64,000 bases of DNA from Euphorbia lathyris (taxonomy: Eukaryota; Streptophyta; Magnoliopsida; Malpighiales; Euphorbiaceae): assembly GCF_963576675.1 (NCBI RefSeq), contig NC_088912.1:13787001-13851000 (forward strand), read 5' to 3'. Shown here piece by piece: positions 45,251 through 57,206 of the stretch; positions within the stretch are counted from its first letter, which is position 1, and every line of letters begins with the position of its first letter. The notes beneath the pieces were generated by a model. The model was not told the origin of the DNA and searched no databases. It saw only the letters and a program-made list of their open reading frames with translations. The position numbers and the translations under genes were made by a program.

Positions 45251-45680
45251 AAAAGTCTTCCATTGATACATTAAACTATAGCTCCATGAGATCACAATTA
45301 AATCCCAAATCAAAAAATTATGGATTAATAAAACACAACTCTTTTGAATCATATTATATTGTCTGTATTTGCATAATATATTGCGGGTCTAGTATGAGGA
45401 TCAACAATTAGGTTTAACATGTACAACACTGATGATATGAGGAGTTAAATTAGCACCATCTCAGCAAAAGTCTTCCATTGATACATTAAACTATAGCTCC
45501 ATGAGATCACAATTAAATCCCAAATCAAAAAATTATGGATTAATAAAACACAACTCTTTTGAATCATATTATATTGTCTATATTTGCATAATATATTGGG
45601 GGTCTAGTATGAGGATCAACAATTACGTTTAACATGTACAACACTGATGATATGAGGAGTTAAATTAGCACCATCTCAGC
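45251..45680. repeat. 215-bp direct duplication
   Basis: 45251-45465 and 45466-45680 are adjacent copies beginning AAAAGTCTTCCATTGATAC and ending ATCTCAGC. I count about three differences, so the duplication is recent. Non-coding. Confidence 0.88.
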
Positions 45681-45689
45681 AAGCAACGC

Positions 45690-46438
45690 ACTCACCAATA
45701 GTGACTAATTTCAACAACATCAATGACCAATAATGAAGAGCCAATACATCAAATCCACGAGGTCAATAGATCACTTTATGGAAATTTAGCAACCTAATAG
45801 ACTACTTCAAGTAAGTTTAAGGGCCAACCGATTGTAAATGAAGTAATCATCGATACTATAATCAAACATCAAGTTTTATAACTAAACTGCCATTCATTGC
45901 AATGTCACTTTATATGAGTTATGAAGACAACTAGCCTTCTTCTACTGATATGTTTAAGAAACCTTCTTGGAAGAGCACAAAGAGCTTAATATTCCTTATT
46001 TATGAATGACAACTAGCCTTCTATTGGTATGTTTATGAAACCTTTTCGAAGATATGAGGTTTGTTAACAATCCAGGTGATACTTTTCATACATGTAAACT
46101 TTGAGTCTAATACATAGTCTCCAAATTTTTTAAAGTAATATAGACATTATTTCATTTCCTTAATGTAAATTCTATTTCTTTGCTTTAAAGGTTGCCACTT
46201 TATCATTGTCTCTGGATTCAAAATTTCCTCAGTGTTCCAATAATTAATAAAATTGCATATCTTTCTAAGAACATATCTCATGATCTTGAACTTTGTTCTA
46301 GGGAAATGGAAATTTAAATTGAAACGGTGAGTTGACTTTCATTTTTCTTTTATTTATCCTTTTATTTAATATTATGGCCATTAGCTTTGGCCTATATAGG
46401 TGAAATACTCTAAAAATGGTGAAACAATGAGTTGGCCA
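45690..46438. other. Unassigned AT-rich sequence
   Basis: No ORF. A short phrase, CTAGCCTTCT...TATGTTTA, is repeated at about 45930 and 46013. Confidence 0.4.
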
Positions 46439-47020
46439 TTAGTCTTCCTTAAAAGCATTTGTTGCTGAAACCTTCCATTTGATGGCATTCTCTCTCATCT
46501 CTCCATCTCCTATCACCATATTGAGACTCCTCTTTATCTCTTTAGCCGCCATGATCCCATCTTCATTAGGAGTAACTCTAACACCAGTTTTCCAACAATC
46601 TACAAGCAGCTTAGCATTTGTTAACTAATCAGTCCATTGCGGAAATACCACCACAGGGACTACACAAGCCAAGCTCTCCGTTGTGGAATTCCAACCACAA
46701 TGAGTAAAAAAACAACTTATTCCTGGATTTGATAGCACCTCTAATTGATTGCACCATGGCACTATCACTCCATTTTGTTCTACTTTTTCCATGGATTTCT
46801 CTCTTATAACCCACAAGAATGGACGCCCACTCTCTATTAATGCTCTCCTCATGGCTTCCATTTGCCTCTCTGATACTTGTGTGATGCTCCCAAATGATAT
46901 GTAAATAACTGAAGCTTCATCCTTTGAGTTAAGCCAATCAATGTAAAAATGGGAAGTTGAGCATTTGAAAAGATCGCCTCTCACTGAAGAATCAGAACCA
47001 CAAGGTATTAATGTCCATAT
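46439..47020 (-). pseudogene. UDP-glycosyltransferase 3' fragment with stop at the end of the PSPG box
   Basis: The minus strand encodes the C-terminal half of a plant family-1 glycosyltransferase: FYIDWLNSKDEASVIYISFG, GRPFLWVIRE, then the PSPG donor-binding box starting WCNQLEVLSNPGISCFFTHC and containing GWNSTTESL and PVVVFPQWTD. The next codon, which should be the box-terminal Gln that contacts glucose, is TAG at about 46625. The frame stays open to TAA at 46439 (TNAKLLVDCWKTGVRV...). The acceptor-binding N-terminal half is missing beyond about 47020. The sequence style resembles the UGT75 group, but that is a guess. It cannot encode an active enzyme. Confidence 0.8.
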
Positions 47021-47840
47021 CCAACAATATCACATACACTAAAGACATTTGAGTTACTAAATTTTTAAGTTCAAATTTTAGATAAATATTTAGAAAAAAA
47101 ATCTGCCCTCAACAAAATACTCCATATGTTTTTTTAGGATAATTTCTTGGTTTATACCATATTTTAGAGATTTAATATTTAACTTTTACATTTTTTATTA
47201 CAAATTAAATTAATTTTCAACTCGATCAAGAAAAATGAAGTACTAAAGATCAAACAATTGAGATAATTTACAAGCACGTAGTAGTTAGCAACTAAATATT
47301 TTTTAGGGTAAAGTATAATTTTTTTTGTTTGATCTTTTTGCAAATATAATCATGTGGTTTAAAAACTTTCAAACATAACTTATAGTTTGTATTGCTTGCG
47401 AACTCAGACATTATGTCAAAAATTGTTGTCATAATTTACTCCAAAAGAGATTGATTTAAAGCAATTAAAAAGTTTGACTTTTCAACTTACCTAATACACA
47501 AGGCCTAACTAACTTTGTAGATTAACTAAACCACACATATTTTTTTACCGAAATATTGACTCACAAAACCTTTAAATGCAAAACGGACAAAGTATCATGT
47601 TTTCTAGTTTCTAAAACAGGCCACTTTATTTGATGCTAGCTAGCACAAGCATCCATCAAGTAAAAGGACAGAACGATCTCTCGATCTACATATTGTAGCA
47701 CATGAATAAAAACGTTTATCTAGGCATTTGTTTCTACCAAGTGGGAGAGAAGCAACCTTTACTCCTACTTTCTGGTCTACTTGCTTTTGTGAGCTATTGA
47801 CCCCTTTTTAGTTCATGTAAAAAAAGTGTCTTAAAATCAG
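47021..47840. other. AT-rich spacer
   Basis: No gene or clear element between the UGT relic and the second LINE. Confidence 0.45.
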
Positions 47841-49295
47841 ATGGAAGGATGCCCTAGCTGCCTCTTCCCTTCACCGTCGTCCTTCCGCCCCCAACCCGCG
47901 GCCATCGCGGAATCCCCCTTCGGGGTCGCCCATCTCTTCGAATGATCGTCCTATGCCAAAGATTTTTCCACTTCAAAGACACCGCCCCAGACGCAGCCTC
48001 CAAACTTTGCTTCAGTGGTTAGCAAAGCCATCAACCTGATCTCTATTCCATCGCCAACGAGCCTGCTGGTCTCTGAGGAAGGTGGCTTCAAAGCTATCAG
48101 AATTCAGCAAGCGATTTACGAAGAGCGAATCAAATCCTTTGAGCACTCGATTATTGGGAGATTGACGATGTCGAAGGGGGAGAGACCCTGGAAGCACCCC
48201 GAGCTTAAACACAAATTGAACCAAATATGGCAAAGGACTATGGATTGGAAGCTCATATCCCTCGATAATGGCTTCTTTCATATAATTATGCCCACTGCAG
48301 CTACTTTGCAATCAGTATGGAGTCTTGGAGCCATCCTACGTAAGCCTAGAATTATGAGATTCACACCCTAGACTCCCGAATTTAACCCAGACTCGCATAA
48401 GTGTTCATCAGCACAGGTATGGGTTCGTTTCTATAACCTTCAATGGGAATTTTTGGACTCCCGTATCCTTGGTAGTATTGCCCGTGTAGTGGGAGTCCCA
48501 ATACGTTTTGACCATAATACTGTTAATGGTGAGTTTGGGCATTATGCCAGGGAATTAATTGATGTTGATTTGTCAAAGGACATCCAATCCAAGATTCGGG
48601 TTGATACTGATGTTAGAAAACAATGGGTGTATATTGATTATGAACATTTGCATGCTATATGTTCTATCTATGCTAACATTGGACACACAGCCGCACAATG
48701 CCGTAAGAATGGCTCTACTTAGCATACCAAACCCCAACACCGGGATGGAAAACAACCTGTGTAGGCCCCCTAACATAGAAAAGAAGAGCCCAAAGCTTCT
48801 ACAAGTAACTCTGCGCCAAACGAAGCTAACACTTCCTCTTATAATGTAGATAATCTGCAAATGGTCGTACATGAGTCAGAAAACCGGGATGCAAGGGCAG
48901 ATACCAGGAAATAGTGGGATTTCAGTGATGACGGCAGTAGGCCCGAATCTGAATACAAATAGCAGGGGCAAGGGCAGCAACAGACACATGAAAATAGAGC
49001 AGCGACTGATATTGAGAATCAAGGGCAGATTCAGCTTCACGGACAAGGGCAGCATCAGACACAGGATAGCAGAGTCGTGTCTGAGTTTGAGGACCAAGGG
49101 CAGATTCAGCTTCACGAATCCATACCTAAACATGTGATGGACATCCTTGGGGATGTGGAATGGGCCAGCAAAATATGGAAAGACACAGTGACTATCCCGG
49201 CTGGCACAGACGAATCTCCTTGGATAGAAAGAAGTGTCAAGAAGAAAAAATCTTCTTCCACTTTAACTATTAGTGAAGCTCGCGCCAAAAGGTAG
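47841..49295 (+). pseudogene. LINE ORF1 of the second L1
   Basis: One frame (MEGCPSCLFPSPSSF...) to TAG at 49293-49295 with several in-frame stops (47943, 48369, 48720, about 48765, 48774, 48912, 48954). The DUF4283-like region shows FKAIRIQQAIYEERIKSFEH, LTMSKGERPWKHPELKHKL and QVWVRFYNLQWEF. In the zinc knuckle, CSIYANIGHTAAQC, the second Cys is Tyr. The C-terminal region contains short Gln-rich repeats (GQIQLH twice, 49026-49115). Confidence 0.75.
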
Positions 49296-49318
49296 AGTAG
49301 GCCTCCTATCCGTTATCT

Positions 49319-51346
49319 ATGATCGTAATGTATTGGAATTGCAGGGGACTCAGTAATCCTCGCACCCAGCGTGCGCTTCGTCTATTATGTAATGTTAATC
49401 ATCCGGATATTTTATGTATTGCAGAACAAATGGTTCAGTTTGATAAGATTCATCACTGTTTCTCGCTTTCGCTCAATCTACAATTAGTTGCTCAAATAAT
49501 TGTGGCTCTTTATGGTTGCTCACCAAAATCGGCATTCCTTCAATGTCTCTGCTGCTCAGTTCCCAGGATCAGCACACCACGGTCAGTTACACATCTCATG
49601 GTAATGACTTTCTTTTGTCCTTTGTCTATGGTAGCACCTCGGCTATAACCCGATGGGAGCTTTGGTCTTCGCTATTGAATTTTACCACTGATAATAAATG
49701 GTTAGTGTTGGGAGATTTTAATGTCATTACTGGTTCACATGAGAAAATAGGGAGATGCCCCTCTAGGAGTTTCTGCCTAGATTTTAGAAATTTCATAGAT
49801 AATGGTGGCCTTGTTGAGGTTAACACCACGGGTAATCAGTTTACATGGACTAATGGTCGTCAAGGCGCTGATCATGTTGAATGTCGTCTTGACAGGGCAT
49901 TAGTCAATGAGAATTTTATGGATTCTTGGGATCCCATCACAGGTTCTGCCCTTGCCCGGCACATATCTGATCATTATCCCCTGATTATCAGTTGCACCTC
50001 GGGAGTCACCAGCAGGGCTCGATTCAGGTTCCTCACCATGTGGTTGACTCATAATTCAATCCGAAAGGTAATTTATGAGCATTGGTCCCATTCTCATTTA
50101 TCCTTGCCGCTCGCCCAGCTTCTTATACACAAATTAAAATCGTTGCGCCAAATTTTAAGGGGCTGGAACCGAAATGTCTTTGGGAGGGTGTTTGACAACA
50201 TTGCTGAAGCTAAAACTAGACTTGCTAATATACAACTTGACATTTCTGACCTGGGAATGAATCTAGATAGAAATTGTCGACATAATCAGGCGCAAGAGGA
50301 ACTAGACTTGTAACTTCACAGACAGGAACTCCTTTTTAAGGATCAAAGCCGTGTTAAATGGCTGAAGGCGGGGGACCGTAATTCCTCTTTCTTCCATTGT
50401 TGCGCAAAACTGAGGAAGATCCAATCAACTCTCGATGCTCTTACAATTGAGGGGGTGCGTACCACTGGCGAGAATACAATGGCACACTATGTTGTTGATT
50501 ATTATTCAGCTCTATTCACCGGTAAAAACAATCCTGTCGATTTGAGTCCAATTGGTGAAGTGATCCCCAACCTTGTCACAGAAACGGACAATGACTCCCT
50601 CACTAAGCGCCCTTCTGCTATAGAAATTAAAGCCGTCGTTTTTAGCCTAAATGGTGACAGCACGCTGGGTCCATATGGCTTTGGCGGCCTTTTCTACCAC
50701 GAGTTCTGGGATATCATTGGCCAGGATGTCTGCAGCATGGTTACTAGTTTCTTCAACTCGGGCTACGTCCTCCCTGGTATGAACTCCAATCTAATGGCTC
50801 TTATTCCAAAGTTGAACAAAGCAACTGTTATTTCTCAATTCCGACGTATTGTGATGGGTAATTTCAGCTGCAAAATTATTTCTAAGATTCTGGCTGACAG
50901 GTTATTGATGCGAAAATAGTGTTTGTAAATCAATTCAGATTTGTTCAAGGTAGGAACATTCACTAATGGATAGCTGCTGCGTCTGAGGGGTTCAATATGC
51001 TTGCGAAAAAATGTTATGGGGAACATGGCCCTTAAGATTGACATTAAAAAGGCATTTGATACACTGGATTGGAATTTTCTACTAGCAGTAATGGAAGCTT
51101 TTGGTTTCTCTTTAGCTTTTCGGGATTGGATTCTGAATCTTCTATCGTCAGCTAAAATCTCAGTTCTCCTAGGAGGTAATCTAAAAGGTTATTTTGGCTG
51201 TCCGCTATCTCCAATCTTATTTGGAATTGTAGAAGATTTTTTTACTAGGTGGATTTCCAAACTAGAAAGAGAAGGTAGGTTCACTCCTATGAATTATGGT
51301 CATAGCATGAACTTTCCTTCACACCTCCTGTATGCAGATGATATGC
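49319..51346 (+). pseudogene. LINE ORF2 of the second L1 (endonuclease and partial RT)
   Basis: It starts MIVMYWNCRGLSNPRTQRAL, 23 nt after ORF1. A frameshift near 49500 separates the first endonuclease blocks (CIAEQ) from the rest (KWLVLGDFNVITGS, CRLDRALV, RHISDHYPL). A TAA lies at 50311-50313. RT blocks run from WLKAGDRNSSFFHC through FSLNGDSTLGPYGFGG and LMALIPKLNKATV. More stops occur near 50917-50970. The palm resumes at NMALKIDIKKAFDTLDWNFL and ends at the catalytic LLYADDM near 51330. The GxRQGDPLSP segment is shortened to GYFGCPLSP, a small deletion. Confidence 0.82.
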
Positions 51347-51444
51347 TAACTTTTATACAACACAAACACAAATTCTAAAAAACATAAAACCAATCGCCTA
51401 AACTATCTCTGCTGCTTAACCAAAACACCAAACACAAAGAAAAC

Positions 51445-52181
<737 letters not shown>

Positions 52182-52259
52182 TTCACTTTCAAAATAAGAA
52201 GAGAACGAACAGAGACTGCGATTTCTGAAGTTGCGATATCAAAGGAATTACAAAAATGG

Positions 52260-53250
52260 AAAAGTAAAATGAGGGGCTTTATATAGGGAGAGAGACGATA
52301 GAGGAACGTTGTAGGTCGGTTGAAAGTGGAGCACCAAAATCCCAGATAACTGAAAATGTAACTTCTCCATCCTTGTCATGGTAATCTGATTGGTTGATTT
52401 TTTAACTACGAATCGCCAGCATGGACGACTTGTTAGCAAATCAACGAGTAGGTGACTGATTATTTTTTTTTAATTCGCATCCAAATGCTCGTCTTGTGTT
52501 CTGAGACTGTCCGGATTAGCCAATCGGATCTCTCGAACCAGGAACTAGACAGACTTCCAATCCAAATCTATTGAATTCTTGAAAATGCAAAATCCAACAA
52601 AAATTGGGACTAATCCATGATCTAAAGGTCCAACCGGACCAGAATTGACTCCGGTTTTTTAATATTTTTTCTTTTGTAAAAAATTAATTTATTTGACTAT
52701 AATATTTGAAATAAGATAAAATAGTAGGGGTACAATACTCATTTGGCTCCTCAAAACTAAGGTTTCTATATCAATTAAGATATTAAACTATCAAAATCAT
52801 CAATCCGGTCTAAATTATGAATTGAGTCTCTATTTTAAACAAAAATCATCAACTGAGGCCTTATCGAAACTCATTCGATTGAATAGTTTCACACTCTCTT
52901 TCTCAAACTCATGTTTGGACCAATACAGAGATTATTACAATCTATATCAAATAGTCTCAATTTCTGATTTTAGTATAGGACAGAGATTCAATTGATGATT
53001 TTTGTTTAGTTAGATTGATGATTTTAATAGTTTAGAGTTCTAATGGACTCAACTTCTTTAGCCTAACCAAATAGTTTAGAGAATCTCTAATGCATGACAT
53101 AGGAAGATTCTATAATTTTTCATTTAAAAAAAACAACTTCAACCATTAGATTTAGAAAAAGTTGGTATCCATTTTTTGGACATTATCCATACTGTTTTTT
53201 AGGCTCTATCTCTACTACTTTGTGTGTGAATTTTATCTTTAGACTTTTTT
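52260..53250. other. Left-arm spacer between H3 promoter and MULE relic
   Basis: It contains the inverted TATA region of the H3 pseudogene (TTTATATAGGG, about 52270) and its CCAAT-type element. Beyond it is AT-rich DNA with repeated phrases such as AAAATCATCAATYNNGTC in both orientations (52790-53040). No gene. Confidence 0.5.
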
Positions 53251-53256
53251 TATTAT

Positions 53257-54500
53257 TCACTTTAGAATTTTATCGCCGAATACTCGGTCTGTCACAGCAC
53301 GGAACCCGCAGTTACAATCGCCTATGACGTCGAGATATGATTCAATATAGGGCTTAATTATTTCAACGATTTTTGTCTGAATTTGTTTAATCTGAAATAT
53401 CAACTGCAGTCTCATTGGTACCTGTAATAATATAATTTTAGACTTAATAAACATTCAATGTTGTAAGAATAATAGTAAAAATACTACCAGAAATAATACT
53501 AAACATAAATAATCAATAAACAATAAGTGGATGGAAACAATAAAGGAACACAAACATAAAAGAAACATTAACCTATTAAAAGAAGTGGGTGGAAACAATA
53601 AAAGAACACAACTATCTTGAAGTAAGCAATGATTCTATCCAAACATGAGTATGTAAATTAAAAATAATAGTAAATATTATAAGTTGAGCGGATATTCTAG
53701 GCAGATGATGAAGAGCTATGCCCACGACTCCGAGATGAACTAGAAGACTAAGCACATCCACGACCACTGTCATGGTACTCACATGCACTCCACAAACATT
53801 GGGTTGATAAACTCCCATTCGGTCGTCCTCACACATCATTTTTTATTTCCAGTTCACAATATTTAGCTTGGTACGGATGAAGTTGATTGTGAATAGATTG
53901 AGAAATATTGTGCATAAAAGTTGGGTCACTTTTATCGACCTCCTCAATAAGAGAGTGAAAGTATTCCCGATCCTTAGTCCCATCAACATACCCGACATTG
54001 TCAGTAGTGGCAGAATAACCAATGACCAGTGTCTTCCAAAATGTGTGTATCCTGGAAATACTAACTCGGGTACGTGATATTTCCCCTCGGCTCAACTCTC
54101 ATGCACAAGTGGTCTGATAAGAGGTTCTCAACTTTTGACCACAACGTTAATCCACTTTATGACTGAACGTTTTCATACGCACTATTCAGCACTGATCAAC
54201 TCCATATAGTAGTGGGACACTTTGCATGTTAGGTAGTTTAATGGAAATCCGGTGTGCAATACAGGTTTACGCTGTCTTGAAGACTTAAGATTACCCCTGA
54301 TACGAATAAAAATGTAGTAACAGTCAAAAATATATATTAATAAATACAAATATAATAATAACAGTAACAAAATGGAATAAAGGTATACCTTATCTTGATT
54401 ACTTGCAATTCAATTTTGTTGTGAACTTTCGTCTAAACAGTATTAAGGGCTCCATTGGAGGAATTCAACCATCTCTTTAAAGAAGAGATTTAAGGTTCAT
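53257..54500 (-). pseudogene. MULE transposase/OTU relic (left arm)
   Basis: The minus strand begins in the transposase C-terminal part (LKRWLNSSNGAL-type segment with stops), an intron-like GTATACC...TATCAG gap, then ISRIHTFWKTLVIGYSATT, EEVDKSDPTFMHNISQSI and QAKYCELEIKNDV (53829-54095). It ends in an OTU-like cysteine protease block, EIIKPYIESYLDVIGDCNCG followed by FRAV (53257-53400). The first half of the transposase is absent from this arm. Confidence 0.72.
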
Positions 54501-55419
54501 TTTTTCGGTTACGTGTAGGGAAGAGATGTGATCTCACCCTACCCCGTCCGACTATTGTGATATCATGTATTTGCTATTTGTTTTGCTTTGAATTATCAAT
54601 ATAAACCAGGCACTCATGGAAAAAAATTGAGCCATAGATTAGTATTAACAATTACCACAAAACAATGTAATACATTGCCAACAAATATTGTCTCTGAACC
54701 ATTAGTACAAAACTCAGGATAAACTGGAATGAATTGCTGCACATCAATAAAGGAAAGAAGTTACTCTTCACAATTACAACACTCCATAATCAAAACCTTT
54801 TGAGTATGTTATTGCCGATCAAAAAGGAACCTCTACATACAAAATCCATTAATTGAAAATCATAAGAGGGACAAAGCATATGGATCAATGGAGAGAAAAT
54901 TTGAACCAAGAATTGAGGAGAGTGAGACATGCTTCCACACAGTGAAATCTAAGACAATAGAAAGGTAAAAATATGTTGAAGGAGGAACAAAAGAAGAAAA
55001 TAACAGTGTTAAAAGCATATGAAGTTTGTAGCAACGAGTCTGAGAACGGTCCCTAGATGGTGGACCAGAGATCCTTATACCAATAATCTACTGCTAGTAT
55101 AAGGTGAATTCGAGGCTCAAGCAGAGGCGGCAGCAAAGGCGGAGGCAGAGCCAAGGCGGAGGCGGAGGTGGAAACTTTGCCTCCATAAATTTTGGAAATA
55201 ATAATAATGAGCGGAATTTTGTTTAAGTTACTGAAAAATGCAATATTTGATCACTAAAGGTATTCCGATCATTAAAATTATAAAAACTAATGCTTTTAAT
55301 GATGGCTTATTGTACACTCATTTACTACTTGTTTTTCTTGTAGTGTTTCTTGAGTATAATTCGAATGATTGCTAATTTAATTGCGATAAGGGAAGAGCAC
55401 CTTAGCGTATTCCGAAAAA
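54501..55419. other. Unassigned spacer
   Basis: No gene. A GGCGGAGGCGGAGG-like purine-rich stretch lies at 55125-55175. The segment around 55340-55419 may belong to the upstream part of the hAT transposase relic. Confidence 0.4.
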
Positions 55420-56901
55420 AGAGATTCGTGTCTATTATCTTAGTCATAATATTCAAAACGAGCTAATACTTTTGTTAGCGAGTGAGATTAAGAGCAAAAT
55501 TCTTTCTATTGTTAAAGAATCAAAATATTTTTCAGTTATGCTTGATTGTACTCGTGATATTAGTCACGAAGAACAAATGAGTGTTATACTGGGATGTGTT
55601 AATGTTTCCACGACTCCAATAACAGTAGAAGAGTTTTTTTATTGGATTTTTGAAAGTCATTGAAACAACAAGGGATGCACTTTTCCTTGAACTTAAAGAT
55701 GTTATTGGAAATCTGAAACTTTTTAGTGATATGCGAGGACAAGGCTATGACAATGGTTCTAATATAAAGGGACAATACAAAGGTGTAAGTAGTAGGGTAC
55801 TAAAAGAGTATCCTAGAGCATTTTACTCTACATGGGGTTGCCATTCTCTTAATCTTGCATTCTCTTAATCTTGCACTTTTTGATATGGCCATGAGTTCTG
55901 TTCAAGCTAAATCATTTTTGGATTGATAGAAAGGATTTATAAATTATTCTCAGGTTGAACAAAGCAATGGAAGGTACTTAAATCTTATGTGAAAGATCAG
56001 AATAGCAAAGGGCTTACATTAAATCCATTGTAGAACATTGGAGGAAATAAGATTTCAAGATCCTCATATAAGAAATGCATTACTTTATTTAGTAGACATG
56101 GTGCTGAAGCAACTACAAGTGATGTAAGTTCTTTAGCAAATTATGAACTTTAAAATATGATTTTCTTGTTGGCATGGTTATTTGGTTCGAAATTCTACAG
56201 AAAGCGAATAAAGTTAGCAAGAATCTCCAAAGTAAGGATATGAATATTAAGGCATGTATTAATCTCATGCAAGGTCTCATTCTTTTTTTCGAAGAGTACA
56301 TAAATAGTGGATTTGAACTTGCAAAATGTGAAGCTAAGAAGATTACGTTAGAAATGGAAGTTGAATCCACTTTTCTTGAAACTCGTGTTGGTCTTAAAAA
56401 CGTTTTTTGATGAGAATACAAGAGATGAAACAATCCAAGTTGCTTAAGAATCTTTTCGAGTCGATTACTTTTTAAATATAATTAATAATTCTCTTTCTTC
56501 GCTAAATACAAGATTTTAGTAATTCAAAAAATATGAAGATGTTTTTGGGTTGTTATTTAACTTGAGCAACTTGAAAGCTACAGAGGATGAGAGAATGAAG
56601 AATGTTTGTTCTACACTTGAGATTTTTTTTGAAATATGGAAATGATTTAGATATTGATGGACTTGAATTATTTTGAGAATTGCAATTGAAGTGTTAAGGT
56701 ACATCAAGAATTTGCATCTTGCTTTTTCTAATACCTAGGGTTGCTTACGGTATTACATTGACTATACTAGTTACAGTAGCTACTGCCGAAAGAAGTTTCT
56801 TCAAGCTAAAGTTAATAAAGAATTATCTTCAATCAACTATGTCGTATGAGAGATTGAATGAAATTAGATTACTGAAATTAAGAACAACAATCTCACAATA
56901 G
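55420..56901 (+). pseudogene. hAT transposase (ZMYM1/DUF4371 type) relic
   Basis: Decayed coding fragments in order: LLLASEIKSKILSIVKESKY and FSVMLDCTRDISHEEQMSV (55470-55590), then MRGQGYDNGSNIKGQYKGVS and FYSTWGCHSLNLAF (55730-55865). These are the RNase-H-like core of hAT transposases annotated DUF4371. The dimerisation motif is near the end, TILVTVATAERSFFKLKLIK and NYLQSTMSYERLNEIRLL (56755-56880). Many stops and frameshifts lie between. No terminal repeats were found. The N-terminal start of such a protein occurs at 58977-58670 on the opposite strand. Confidence 0.75.
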
Positions 56902-57197
56902 GAAATAATGCTAGCCTTTGATTAATCCCTTAATCGATAGGGGAAATTAGCTACGCGTAGTCATGAATCGACTATGATAGCTTACAAAGACAAAAATGGT
57001 GAATGTAAAGGAAAAATGGAAAATGATGCTAAAGCTAACAAAAACCCTATCAAGGAAATAAAATTGTCTATTAAAAAAAGTATCCCCCAAAGACAATAAA
57101 GGAATTCCTTTATAGTGTTGATCACAAAATCCTCAATCTTCTGAGTTCCTTCCTTGATTTCAGGGCCTAGTAAACTTGTCATTTTGGGTGCTTATCA
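56902..57197 (-). repeat. Athila-like LTR fragment
   Basis: TTGATTAATCCCTTAATCGATAGG and TTAGCTACGCGTAGTCATGA resemble the 7990-8040 part of the Athila LTR (TTAACCCTTAACCG, TTTAGCTATGAATAGCCATG). The segment ends GGTGCTTATCA, like the Athila GGACACTTATCA terminus. It is only the last few hundred bases of an LTR, so a diverged partial solo LTR is likely. Confidence 0.45.
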
Positions 57198-57206
57198 CCT
57201 CCCTAT

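Larger units (their letters stand above)
47841..51346 (+). mobile_element. Second L1-type LINE, 3'-truncated after YADD
   Basis: It comprises ORF1 (47841-49295) and ORF2 (49319-51346) in the same layout as the first LINE, but more decayed. It stops just past the RT YADD at the left edge of the inverted duplication. No zf-RVT, RNase H, 3' UTR or A-tail follows. LINEs normally lose 5' ends, so loss of the 3' end implies a later rearrangement. Confidence 0.83.

Noticed and set aside
42024..45680. CRISPR-like array
   Set aside because: Repeats are long tandem units without unique spacers, in a plant genome.
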